From the NCBI GenBank assembly GCA_001939945.1, contig MOEB01000003.1, forward strand, positions 162,276-226,275: 64,000 nt of DNA. Direction: 5' to 3'. The stretch is from Aerophototrophica crusticola. Lineage in GTDB: Bacteria; Pseudomonadota; Alphaproteobacteria; Azospirillales; Azospirillaceae. Position numbers and translations under genes: made by a program. Each line of letters begins with the position of its first letter. The stretch's first letter is position 1. Below are positions 36,631 through 45,132 of this stretch, piece after piece. The notes under the pieces are model-generated. The model was not told where the DNA came from and did no database searches. It saw nothing but the letters and a program-made list of their open reading frames with translations.

Positions 36631-37551
36631 ATGGAGCCGACCGTCCAGGGCGCCGAGTATGGCCAACTCCGCGCCTTCGCCACCGTGGCCGACCTTTCCA
36701 GCTTCAGCCGGGCGGCGGAGTTGCTGGGCGTCACGCCCTCGGCGCTCAGCCAGACCGTGCGGGCGCTGGAGGACAGGCTGGGGGTGCGGCTGCTGAACCG
36801 CACCACCCGCAGCGTCAGCCCCACCCCGGCGGGGGAGGCGCTGCTGCGCCGCCTGCGCCCGGCCATGGCGGAGATCGCGGCCGCCGTGGGCGACGCCGCC
36901 CGGTTCCGGGACCGCCCCTCCGGCACCGTCCGGCTGCACAGCAGCCGCCTGGCCGCCACCGTCCATCTGGCGCCGCGGCTGGCGGACTTCCACGCGCTCT
37001 ACCCGGACGTGGTCCTGGACATCACCGTGGACGACGCGGTGGTGGACGTGGTGGCCGGCGGCTTCGACTGCGCGATCCGGCCGGGGGAGGTGATCGAGAA
37101 GGACATGGTGGCGGTGCGGGTCGGGGGTGAGCACCGGCAGATACCGGTGGCCGCCCCCGCCTACCTGGAACGGCACGGCCGCCCGGGCGAGCCGCGGGAC
37201 CTGCACCGGCATTGCTGCCTGCGCTGGCGCTGGTCCGGGCGGCCGACGCCCTACAATTGGGAGTTCTGCCGCGACGGGAGCTGGTTCGAGGTGGCGGTGG
37301 AGGGCCCGTTGGTCACCACGGAGCGCGCCATGCTGGTGCAGGCCGCCCTGGACGGGGCCGGCATCGCCTTCCTGACGGACCTGGAGGCCGGGGAGCACGT
37401 GGCCGCCGGCAGGCTGGTGGCGCTGCTGGAGGATTGGTGCCAGCCCTATCCCGGCTATCACCTGTGCTTCCCCCGGCAGCGTCAGATGGCCCCGGCCCTG
37501 CGCGCCTTCATCGATTTCCTGCGCGGCGGCGGGAAGCGGCCAAGCCAGTAA
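36631..37551 (+). CDS. LysR-family regulator 2
   Basis: A 306-residue LTTR of the DsdA/PecT-like large group: QLRAFATVADLSSFSRAAEL then TPSALSQTVRALEDRLGV, followed by RTTRSVSPTPAGEALL. The substrate domain keeps FDCAIRPGEV and GAGIAFLTDLEAGEHV. The ATG at 36631 is used because it starts the standard N-terminus. It ends 63 bases before the first pectin-regulon operator. Confidence 0.92.
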   Translation: MEPTVQGAEYGQLRAFATVADLSSFSRAAELLGVTPSALSQTVRALEDRLGVRLLNRTTRSVSPTPAGEALLRRLRPAMAEIAAAVGDAARFRDRPSGTVRLHSSRLAATVHLAPRLADFHALYPDVVLDITVDDAVVDVVAGGFDCAIRPGEVIEKDMVAVRVGGEHRQIPVAAPAYLERHGRPGEPRDLHRHCCLRWRWSGRPTPYNWEFCRDGSWFEVAVEGPLVTTERAMLVQAALDGAGIAFLTDLEAGEHVAAGRLVALLEDWCQPYPGYHLCFPRQRQMAPALRAFIDFLRGGGKRPSQ

Positions 37552-37613
37552 AGGGGGCCGATCAGGGTTGGACGTGGCGATGCCCCCGGTGGGACCAAGC
37601 CGCGAAGGGCTAT

Positions 37614-37627
37614 TGACACCGGTAGCA
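37614..37627 (+). promoter_or_regulatory. LacI-type operator upstream of PL10 pectate lyase
   Basis: TGACACCGGTAGCA, a 14-bp imperfect palindrome, lies 91-104 bases before the ATG. It is one of seven related sites in the window (consensus TGNYASCGSTATCA). Confidence 0.6.
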
Positions 37628-37717
37628 AACCGGGGCGAAGCTTTCCGGAACGGCGACAGCCACGCCTTTCCGGGCGACAGGCGGGCCACAACAAGAACCA
37701 GTCCGGGGAGGTTGACG

Positions 37718-39325
37718 ATGATAACTGCGCGCCTAAGAATGTTAGCGGTACCAATCCTCTCCGCCGGCTTGCTCCTGGCCGGGCGGGCCGAGGCGGCGCC
37801 ACCGGCGGGGGAGGAGGTGGCCGCCGTGATGCGCAGGGCCACCACCTTCATGGTGGAAAAGGTGTCCACCAACGGCGGCTATGTCTGGTCCTACCTGCCC
37901 GACCTGTCCCGCCGCTGGGGGGAGATGGAGGCCAAGCCGACCATGGCCTGGGTCCAGGCCCCGGGCACGCCCGAAATGGGCCAAATCTTCCTGGACGCCT
38001 ACCACGCCACCGGCGACCAATATTACTACCAGGCGGCGGAGAAGGCCGCCGCGGCCCTGGTCTGGGGCCAGCACCCCACGGGCGGCTGGAACTACGTGAT
38101 CGACTTCGCCGGCGAGGCATCGCTGCGCGACTGGTACGAGACGGTGGGCCGCAATGGCTGGCGGCTGGAGGAATTCCAGCACTACTACGGCAACGCGACC
38201 TTCGACGACCACGGCACCATCGAATCCGGCAAGTTCCTGCTGCGCCTTTACCTGGAAAAGCGCGACCCCAAGTACCGCCCCGCCCTGGACAAGGCGGTCA
38301 GCTTCGTCCTGGACAGCCAGTATCCCAACGGCGGTTGGCCGCAGCGCTGGCCCCACACCCACGAGTTCCAGAAAAAGGGCAAGCCGGACTACACCGGCTA
38401 CGTCACCTTCAATGACGAGGTCCACGCGGAGAACATGGAGTTCCTGCTGATGGTCTACCAGACCCTGGGCGACGCCCGGGTGCTGGAGCCGCTGGACAGG
38501 GCCATGGATTTGGTTCTGGTCACCCAATGGGGCCAGCCGACCCCCGGCTGGTCCCTGCAATACACGCCGGACCTGCAGCCGGCCGGCGCGCGCACCTATG
38601 AGCCCCGCTCCATCGCCACCCACACCACGGCGGCCAACCTCAAGCTGCTGATGGACTTCTATGAGCTGACGGGGGAGACGCGGTTCCTGGCCCGGGTGCC
38701 GGAGGCCATCGACTGGCTGGAGAAGGTGGTGGCCCCGCCGGCCACGCACACCAAGGACGGCCGCACCCACTTCACCCACATGGAGGTGGGCACCAACCGC
38801 CCCCTGTTTGTCCGCCGCCGCGGCTCCAACGTGGAGAACGGCGAGTACTACGTGGACTACGATGCCACCGGGAAGATGGCGGAGCGCCGCGTGGACACCG
38901 TGGGCCTGCGTGCCCGCTACGAACGCCTGCGCGCCACCCCGCCGGAGGAGGCGAGCCGCAACTCCCCCCTCAAATCCCCCGCCACGGCGCCGCTGCCGCG
39001 CTTCGTGGTGACGGGCGACATCGTCGGCTCCGACCTGAACACCGACACCACGGCCCGCCGCGCCCATGACGCCTCCCGGGCGGAGGCGCTGGTGGCCGGG
39101 CTGAACGCGGAAGGCTATTGGCCGACGGAGCTGCGCACCACCAGCAACCCCTATGCCGGCATCGGCCCGGCCCAGCCGCCGGCGGGCTTCACCGACCGCG
39201 GCCAGGTGGGCGACCACACCGACACCTCCCCCTATACCCTGCCGAAGGGACCCATGGGCATCTCCACCGGGACCTACATCCGGAACATGAGCATGCTGAT
39301 CCAGTACCTGGAGCAGGCCCGATGA
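37718..39325 (+). CDS. PL10-like pectate lyase
   Basis: A 535-residue secreted protein with signal peptide (RMLAVPILSAGLLLAGRAEA). The fold is all-helical, with HPTGGWNYVIDFAGEASLRD, YPNGGWPQRWPHTHEF, and GYVTFNDEVHAENMEF, matching the PL10 pectate lyase family, which cleaves polygalacturonate by beta-elimination with calcium. The family founder is from Azospirillum irakense. The ATG at 37718 follows GGGAGG. A LacI-type operator falls inside codons 8-12. The gene overlaps the next by ATGA. Confidence 0.82.
   Translation: MITARLRMLAVPILSAGLLLAGRAEAAPPAGEEVAAVMRRATTFMVEKVSTNGGYVWSYLPDLSRRWGEMEAKPTMAWVQAPGTPEMGQIFLDAYHATGDQYYYQAAEKAAAALVWGQHPTGGWNYVIDFAGEASLRDWYETVGRNGWRLEEFQHYYGNATFDDHGTIESGKFLLRLYLEKRDPKYRPALDKAVSFVLDSQYPNGGWPQRWPHTHEFQKKGKPDYTGYVTFNDEVHAENMEFLLMVYQTLGDARVLEPLDRAMDLVLVTQWGQPTPGWSLQYTPDLQPAGARTYEPRSIATHTTAANLKLLMDFYELTGETRFLARVPEAIDWLEKVVAPPATHTKDGRTHFTHMEVGTNRPLFVRRRGSNVENGEYYVDYDATGKMAERRVDTVGLRARYERLRATPPEEASRNSPLKSPATAPLPRFVVTGDIVGSDLNTDTTARRAHDASRAEALVAGLNAEGYWPTELRTTSNPYAGIGPAQPPAGFTDRGQVGDHTDTSPYTLPKGPMGISTGTYIRNMSMLIQYLEQAR
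37740..37753 (+). promoter_or_regulatory. LacI-type operator inside the PL10 signal-peptide codons
   Basis: TGTTAGCGGTACCA, centred 126 bases downstream of the site at 37614. Two sites flanking the transcription start would suit DNA looping or roadblock repression. Confidence 0.55.
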
Positions 39326-40710
39326 GCCGCAATCCCCTAGCGACGGGCGCCGCCGCGCTGGCGCTGCTGGCCGCGTTCCCCCTGGCTGGCCGGGCCGAGC
39401 TTCCCTGGTACAGCCAGGGGGAGTTCGTGCCGACGGAGCGGGTCTCCATCACCCTCGTCAACGACCTGCCCCATGACCGGGTGGGCAGCCCGGTGGTCAT
39501 CACCCCGGACCAGGTCCCCTCCCTCCGCGGGGCGCATGAGCTGTCGGTCACCCTGGTGGACCCGGCGGGCACGCCCCGCCCGCAGCCGGACGCGCGCCAG
39601 CGGGCGCAGGAAGGAGCGCATGGCCGGGTGGCAGAGGCCAACGGCCGCTCCTTCGACTACCAGATGGACGACCTGGACAAGGACGGTCTCTGGGACGAGC
39701 TGTTCTTCCAAATCGACCTGAAGGCGGGGGAACGGAAGACCATCCATCTCTACCGCGGCATGCAGCAGCGCGGCTGGAACCCCCACCGCACCCATGCGGC
39801 CATCGGCAGCTACATGCGCCACCTGGTGCCGTTCTGGGAGTCGGAGCATGTGGGCTGGAAGCTCTGGTACCCCACGGACGTGGACGTGTTCGGCAAGCGC
39901 AAGCCGGTGCTGATGTCCCAACGGCTCTACATGGGCAACCTGGACGGCTATGCCGTGTCCTATGAGGACCAGGCCTTCGGTTCCGACATCATGTCGGTGG
40001 CGGACAGCTTCGGCGGGGCCGGGATCGGGGTGTTCGAGGACCCGGGGCAACCGGCCAAGGTCTCCCGCCCCCGCTTCACGCCGCGGTCGGACAGGGCCAA
40101 CAACTTCAATGGCGACCCCGCGGTGGACACCCGCTACGCCTTCGAGGTGCTGGTCAACGGGCCCCTGCGCAGCATGGTGCGGGTGCGGACCATGAATTGG
40201 GACTCCGGCTCCGGCCGGTACGCGCTGGAGCAGGTCTATACCGCCTATGCCGGGCAGAACTACGCCACCGCCACGGTGCGGTTCAGCCAGTTCGAGCCCA
40301 AGGGGCCGGGTGCCACCTTCGCCGCCGGCATCCGCAAGCATGGGGGCGAGGCGCTGTTCCACCAGCAGGGCGGCACTGTCATCACCGCCGGGCCGGAGGT
40401 GATCCGCAACCCGGATGACGAGGAGGCGGTGCAGAACGACCTGGCCGTCGCCTATGCCGGCACGGCCATGGTGGTGCGGGACAGGTACCGCCCGGACTAC
40501 GTCTTCGTCCCGGACCACCAGGGCAACCACGTCTTCCGCATCCGTCCCAACGCCGACCGGACCTTCGAGTACCTGATCGCCGCAGGCTGGAGCGAGGGGG
40601 CCGTGCTGACGACGGCGGAGGCGTTCCGCGACTATGTCGTCGCCGTGGCCCGCGACTACAACACGCCCGTCCGCCTGGAAAGCCAGGTGGTGGAACGCAA
40701 GAAGCCCTAA
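39322..40710 (+). CDS. DUF4861-family secreted protein
   Basis: A 462-residue exported protein (signal GAAALALLAAFPLAGRAEL). The core GWKLWYPTDVDVFGKRKPVL and DDLDKDGLWDELFFQIDL fit DUF4861, a family found in pectin and rhamnogalacturonan loci of Bacteroidetes and proteobacteria; biochemistry was not established when I learned of it. A beta-sandwich carbohydrate-active enzyme or accessory role is likely. It overlaps the PL10 gene by ATGA, so it is co-translated. Confidence 0.78.
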   Translation: MSRNPLATGAAALALLAAFPLAGRAELPWYSQGEFVPTERVSITLVNDLPHDRVGSPVVITPDQVPSLRGAHELSVTLVDPAGTPRPQPDARQRAQEGAHGRVAEANGRSFDYQMDDLDKDGLWDELFFQIDLKAGERKTIHLYRGMQQRGWNPHRTHAAIGSYMRHLVPFWESEHVGWKLWYPTDVDVFGKRKPVLMSQRLYMGNLDGYAVSYEDQAFGSDIMSVADSFGGAGIGVFEDPGQPAKVSRPRFTPRSDRANNFNGDPAVDTRYAFEVLVNGPLRSMVRVRTMNWDSGSGRYALEQVYTAYAGQNYATATVRFSQFEPKGPGATFAAGIRKHGGEALFHQQGGTVITAGPEVIRNPDDEEAVQNDLAVAYAGTAMVVRDRYRPDYVFVPDHQGNHVFRIRPNADRTFEYLIAAGWSEGAVLTTAEAFRDYVVAVARDYNTPVRLESQVVERKKP

Positions 40711-40734
40711 GGGACAACGGGGGAGGGGGCCGCC

Positions 40735-43700
40735 ATGGCTGGGACCATCATGCGCGGCGGGGCCGTCGCCATCCTGCTGCTCGCCGCTTTTCCGGCCCTG
40801 GCCGCCGACCGGGCCCTGGTGAGGTCCGGGGCCGGCGGGGCGCTGGATTATGTGGAAGGAGCGCGGGGCGACCGGGTGGTGGACTTCTCCCACGCCGGCT
40901 ATGGCGGGGGCGGGGTGGCGATCCCCATGGTCCCCGCCCGCATCCGGGTGGAGCCCGGGCCGGGCGACGACCGGCAGCGCATCCAGGCGGCCATCGAGCT
41001 GGTCTCAGCCCTGCCGCCGGACGCCGAAGGCTTCCGCGGCGCCGTGCTGCTGGCCCCCGGGCGGTTCGAGGTGGAGGGCGGACTTCGCCTGGCCGCCAGC
41101 GGCGTGGTGCTGCGCGGGGCCGGCAACGGGGAGGACGGGACCACCATCCTGGCCACCGGCACCGGCCGCCGCGCCCTGCTGACCGTGGCGGGGGAGGGGG
41201 CGATGGCGGAGCTGCCCGGCACCCGCCGCGCCGTCACCGACGCCTATGTGCCCGTTGGCGCCAAGTCCCTGACGCTGGACGACGCGGCCGGCCTGAAGCC
41301 CGGCGACCGGGTGGTGGTGCACCGGCCCTCCGTCGCCGGCTGGATCGCCCTGCTGGGCATGGACCAGTTCCGCGGCTGGCGGCCGGAGAACCGGCTGCAC
41401 TGGCAGCCCGGCTCCCGCGACATCCGCTGGGACCGGGTGGTCACGGTGGTGGAGGGCAACAAAGTCACCCTGGACGCGCCCCTGACCACGGCCCTGGACG
41501 CCGCGCAGGGCGGCGGGTCCTTCTATCGCTACGACTTCCCGGGCCGAATCCGGCAGGTGGGGGTGGAGGGGCTCCGGCTCGTTTCCGCCTTCGACCCCGC
41601 CCGGCCGGGGGACGAGGACCATGCCTGGTTCGCCGTCGCCCTGGACAAGGCGGAGGACGCCTGGGTCCGCCAGGTGACGGCCCTGCACTTCGTCAGTTCC
41701 GCCGTGGATGTGGGCGGCGGCGCCAAGCGGGTGACGGTGGAGGATGTCGAAGGCCTGGACCCCGTGTCGGAGCTGGGCGGCCACCGCCGCCGCCTGTTCC
41801 ACATCGCCGGGCAGCTCACCCTGGTGCAGCGCTGCCGCGGGCGGGAGGGCGGGCATGACCTGTCCACCGGCCACGCGGCGGCAGGGCCCAACGTCTTCCT
41901 GGACTGCGTGACCGAGAACTCCCACGACTTCAGCGGCCCGCTGGGAAGCTGGGCCTCCGGCGTGCTTTTCGACGGGGTGCGCATCCGCGGCGACGCGCTG
42001 CGCCTGACCAACCGGGAACGGGACGACCAGGGCGCGGGCTGGGCGGCGGCCAACTCCGTCCTGTGGAACTGCGAGGCCACGGACCTGGAGGTGCGCCGGC
42101 CCCCCGGGGCCGACAACCAGGCCTATGGCTGCCGCGGCATCGCCGTGGGCGACGGCATCGTGGACGACCCCCGCGCCTCCCCCTTCCGGGACTTCCATCG
42201 CGGCATGCCCATCCAGCCGCAGAGCCTGTACCGCGCCCAGTTGGCGGAGCGGCTGGGGCCCGGGGCGGTGGCGGCCATCGCACCGCGGCCCCTGCCGGCG
42301 GGGGCCGAGGGGGCGAGGCTGTTGCAAGAGGCCGAGGTTGCCGCTTTCGCCTCGCGGGAGGTTGCAGCCGCCGGCCAGCCCGGCCCGCCGCTGCGGGTGC
42401 AGGACGGCCGCTTCACCATCGGCGGGGAGCCGGCCTGGACGAAGCAGGTCAAGTTCTCCTGGTTCCAGGCGCAGATGCCGCCGGACCTGGCCCCCGGCTT
42501 CGGCCCGGCCCTGACCCGCTTCGCCCCCGGCCGCCATGGGCCCGGCCTGACCGACGATCTGGCGCAGGTGGCGGCCGGCATGCCCAAGGGCGGGGTCTTC
42601 TACCAGCATTACGGCCTCTGGTACGACCGGCGGCGGGTGGACCACAATTTCGACGGCTCGGCCGAGCGGCGCCGGGGCGACGTCTGGGCGCCGTTCATGG
42701 AGCTGCCCTGGGCCCGCAGCGGTAAGGGCAAGGCCTGGGACGGCCTCAGCAAGTACGACCTGACCCGCTTCAACCCATGGTATTTCGACCGGGTGAAGGG
42801 CTTCGCCGACCTCGCCGACCGCAAGGGCCTGGTCCTCTACTACAACTTCTATTTCCAGCACTGGCTGTTGGAAAGCCGGTCCCACTATGTGGACTTCCCC
42901 TGGCGGCCGGTGAACACCATCCAGGACACCGGCCTGCCGGACGAGGTGCCGGCGGCTGAGGGTTTCTATGACCTGTCCAGCCCGCTCCGGCGGGACCTGC
43001 ACCGGCTGTACATCTTCAAGGTCCTGGACACGCTGAAGGACAATGCCAACGTCGTCTATGGCATCGACCGGGAATACACCGGGCCCGTCAGCTTCGTGCG
43101 CTTCTGGCTGGACACCATCGCCGAGTGGCAGCGCCGCACCGGCCGCAAGGTGCACATCGCGCTGGAGATCCCCAAGGACCAGACGGACGCCATCCTGGAA
43201 GACCCGGCCCGCGGCCCGCTGGTGTCGGCCATCGACTTCCACCATTGGGTCTACCGCCCCGACGGTCGCCTGTTCTACGCCAAGGGCGGCACCAACCGCG
43301 CCCCGCGGGAGCAGATGGGCGACATCGTGGAGCCCGGGGACTTGGCCGCCGACCCGGCCGCGGCCGCCGGTGACGCCGCGGCCGTCCAGGCCCTGCGGAC
43401 CGCCCTGTGGAAAGGCACGCCCGCCACGCGCTACCGCGCCCTGCGGGAATACCGGGACCGCTACCCCGACCTGGTCCTGCTCAGCCGCGACGACCCGTTC
43501 CCGGCCCTGAGCAGGGGCGTGGAGGCGACTGTGCCCCGGGAGATGCGGGCCGCGGCGCGCCCGGTCCCGCTCCAGGGTCATGACGCCGGCTCCAGTTGGG
43601 CCATCGGCGCGCCGGGGCAGGGATACCTGGTCTATGCGACGGCGGGCGGTTCCCTCGGCCTCGACCTCCGCGGCGATCCCGGCACCTATGCCGTCATCTG

Positions 43701-43830
43701 GGTCGATGGCAGTTCCGGCTTGGCGCAGCCGCAAGACACGCTGGTCAAGGGCGGGGGGACGGTAACCCTGGAGCCGCCGGCTACGGGGAAGGCCTGGGCG
43801 GCCTGGCTGTCGCCAGCCAGTGTGCGCTGA
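40735..43830 (+). CDS. Secreted fusion of a parallel beta-helix domain and a DUF6298-like TIM-barrel domain
   Basis: A 1031-residue exported protein. After a signal peptide (GAVAILLLAAFPALA) the first about 540 residues show right-handed beta-helix features (DRQRIQAAIELVSALPPDAE, GVVLRGAGNGEDGTTILATG), like Pectate_lyase_3. From about 560 to 900 the chain has glycosidase-like motifs: WYFDRVKGFADLADRKGLVL, YNFYFQHW, VVYGIDREYTGP, HIALEIPKDQ and IDFHHWVY, resembling DUF6298. A beta-rich tail ends the protein. The two domains suggest one enzyme with two pectin-related activities. It follows the DUF4861 gene by 24 bases, GGGGAGGGGG before the ATG. Confidence 0.7.
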   Translation: MAGTIMRGGAVAILLLAAFPALAADRALVRSGAGGALDYVEGARGDRVVDFSHAGYGGGGVAIPMVPARIRVEPGPGDDRQRIQAAIELVSALPPDAEGFRGAVLLAPGRFEVEGGLRLAASGVVLRGAGNGEDGTTILATGTGRRALLTVAGEGAMAELPGTRRAVTDAYVPVGAKSLTLDDAAGLKPGDRVVVHRPSVAGWIALLGMDQFRGWRPENRLHWQPGSRDIRWDRVVTVVEGNKVTLDAPLTTALDAAQGGGSFYRYDFPGRIRQVGVEGLRLVSAFDPARPGDEDHAWFAVALDKAEDAWVRQVTALHFVSSAVDVGGGAKRVTVEDVEGLDPVSELGGHRRRLFHIAGQLTLVQRCRGREGGHDLSTGHAAAGPNVFLDCVTENSHDFSGPLGSWASGVLFDGVRIRGDALRLTNRERDDQGAGWAAANSVLWNCEATDLEVRRPPGADNQAYGCRGIAVGDGIVDDPRASPFRDFHRGMPIQPQSLYRAQLAERLGPGAVAAIAPRPLPAGAEGARLLQEAEVAAFASREVAAAGQPGPPLRVQDGRFTIGGEPAWTKQVKFSWFQAQMPPDLAPGFGPALTRFAPGRHGPGLTDDLAQVAAGMPKGGVFYQHYGLWYDRRRVDHNFDGSAERRRGDVWAPFMELPWARSGKGKAWDGLSKYDLTRFNPWYFDRVKGFADLADRKGLVLYYNFYFQHWLLESRSHYVDFPWRPVNTIQDTGLPDEVPAAEGFYDLSSPLRRDLHRLYIFKVLDTLKDNANVVYGIDREYTGPVSFVRFWLDTIAEWQRRTGRKVHIALEIPKDQTDAILEDPARGPLVSAIDFHHWVYRPDGRLFYAKGGTNRAPREQMGDIVEPGDLAADPAAAAGDAAAVQALRTALWKGTPATRYRALREYRDRYPDLVLLSRDDPFPALSRGVEATVPREMRAAARPVPLQGHDAGSSWAIGAPGQGYLVYATAGGSLGLDLRGDPGTYAVIWVDGSSGLAQPQDTLVKGGGTVTLEPPATGKAWAAWLSPASVR

Positions 43831-43923
43831 GGGCCGCCCACGGCGCCCCGCACCGAAACCGTAGCCATCAGGGTGGGGTTCCCGGGGGTGGCCGGGCCTT
43901 GACAGCCGATCCTCGGTCCGTGA

Positions 43924-43937
43924 TGTTAGCGGTATCA
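43924..43937 (+). promoter_or_regulatory. LacI-type operator at the xylXABC promoter
   Basis: TGTTAGCGGTATCA lies 20 bases before the xylX ATG. This is the sequence known for XylR sites in Caulobacter (TGTTAGCGCTACCA-like), with one-base differences. Confidence 0.7.
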
Positions 43938-43956
43938 GAATAAGGATCAGGCAGCC

Positions 43957-45132
43957 ATGCTGACCCCTGGCGAAGCTCCCGCCACCATCTTCCCCGCGGA
44001 TGTCCGATCCGGCCTGTTCGTCGGCCGCCTGTGGCTCGACGCGGGACCCACGCCGGTGCTGGTCCGCGACGGCGTGGTGGAGGACGTGTCGGAGACCGCG
44101 GCCACCGTCGCCGACTTGCTGGAACTGGACCACCCCGGTGCCATCCGTGGCACGCCCCTGTTCGACGCGGGCGAGCTTGCGCTGCGTGCGGCGGCCCAGG
44201 ACCCGCGCCGGCCCTTCCTGCTGGCACCCATCGACCTGCAAGTGGTCAAGGCCGCCGGCGTCACCTTCGCCACCTCCGCCATCGAGCGGGTGATCGAGGA
44301 GCGGGTGCGCGGTGACGCGTCCGCCGCCGCCGCCGTGCGGGCGGGGATCGAGGCGCGGGTGGGCAGCGGTATCCGCGCGGTGGTCCCGGGCTCGCCCGAG
44401 GCCGCGCGGCTGAAGCAGGTCCTGGTGGCCGACGGCCTCTGGTCCCAGTACCTGGAGGTGGCCATCGGCCCGGACGCGGAGATCTTCACCAAGGCCGCCG
44501 TCCTCGCCTCGGTCGGCTGGGGGGCGGAAATCGGCGTGCGGTCCGATAGCACTTGGAACAACCCGGAGCCGGAGGTGGTGCTGGCGGTGGACAGCCGGGG
44601 CCGCATCCTTGGCGCCACCCTGGGCAACGACGTGAACCTGCGCGACTTCGAGGGGCGCAGCGCGCTGCTGCTGAGCAAGGCCAAGGACAACAACGCCTCC
44701 TGCGCCATCGGGCCGTTCATCCGCCTGTTCGATGGCGGCTTCACCCTGGACGACGTGCGCCAGGCGGTGGTGGAGCTGGCGGTGGAGGGGCCGGAGGGCT
44801 TCCGCCTGTCCGGCCGCAGCACCATGCGGGAGATCAGCCGCGACCCGGCCGAGCTGGTGCGCCAGGCGATGGACGAGCACCATTTCCCCGACGGCTTCGC
44901 CCTGTTCCTCGGCACCCTGTTCGCCCCCACCCAGGACCGGGGGGAGCCGGGCCGCGGCTTCACCCACCGGGTGGGCGACGTGGTCCGCATCTCCGCCGAC
45001 CGGCTCGGCACCCTCAGCAACACCGTCACCACCGCGCGCGACGCCGCCCCCTGGCGGTTCGGCCTGCGCGACCTGATGCGCAACCTCGCGGGCCGGGGCC
45101 TGCTCGACCCCGCCGGAAGGACCAGCGAATGA
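43957..45132 (+). CDS. xylX: 2-keto-3-deoxy-D-xylonate dehydratase, FAH family
   Basis: A 391-residue enzyme of the fumarylacetoacetate-hydrolase fold that converts 2-keto-3-deoxyxylonate to alpha-ketoglutarate semialdehyde, step 4 of the Weimberg pathway. Motifs: GAEIGVRSDSTWNNPEPEVV and GATLGNDVNLRDFEGRSALL, with metal-binding acids. Length equals Caulobacter XylX. It is first of a four-gene operon with overlapping stops and starts (ATGA to the next gene). Confidence 0.88.
   Translation: MLTPGEAPATIFPADVRSGLFVGRLWLDAGPTPVLVRDGVVEDVSETAATVADLLELDHPGAIRGTPLFDAGELALRAAAQDPRRPFLLAPIDLQVVKAAGVTFATSAIERVIEERVRGDASAAAAVRAGIEARVGSGIRAVVPGSPEAARLKQVLVADGLWSQYLEVAIGPDAEIFTKAAVLASVGWGAEIGVRSDSTWNNPEPEVVLAVDSRGRILGATLGNDVNLRDFEGRSALLLSKAKDNNASCAIGPFIRLFDGGFTLDDVRQAVVELAVEGPEGFRLSGRSTMREISRDPAELVRQAMDEHHFPDGFALFLGTLFAPTQDRGEPGRGFTHRVGDVVRISADRLGTLSNTVTTARDAAPWRFGLRDLMRNLAGRGLLDPAGRTSE

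Noticed and set aside
41005..44967. Very long minus-strand frame (1320 codons)
   Set aside because: It lies opposite three well-supported genes (DUF6298-like fusion, xylX) and has the Gly/Ala/Arg/His-rich composition of an antisense shadow in GC-rich DNA.
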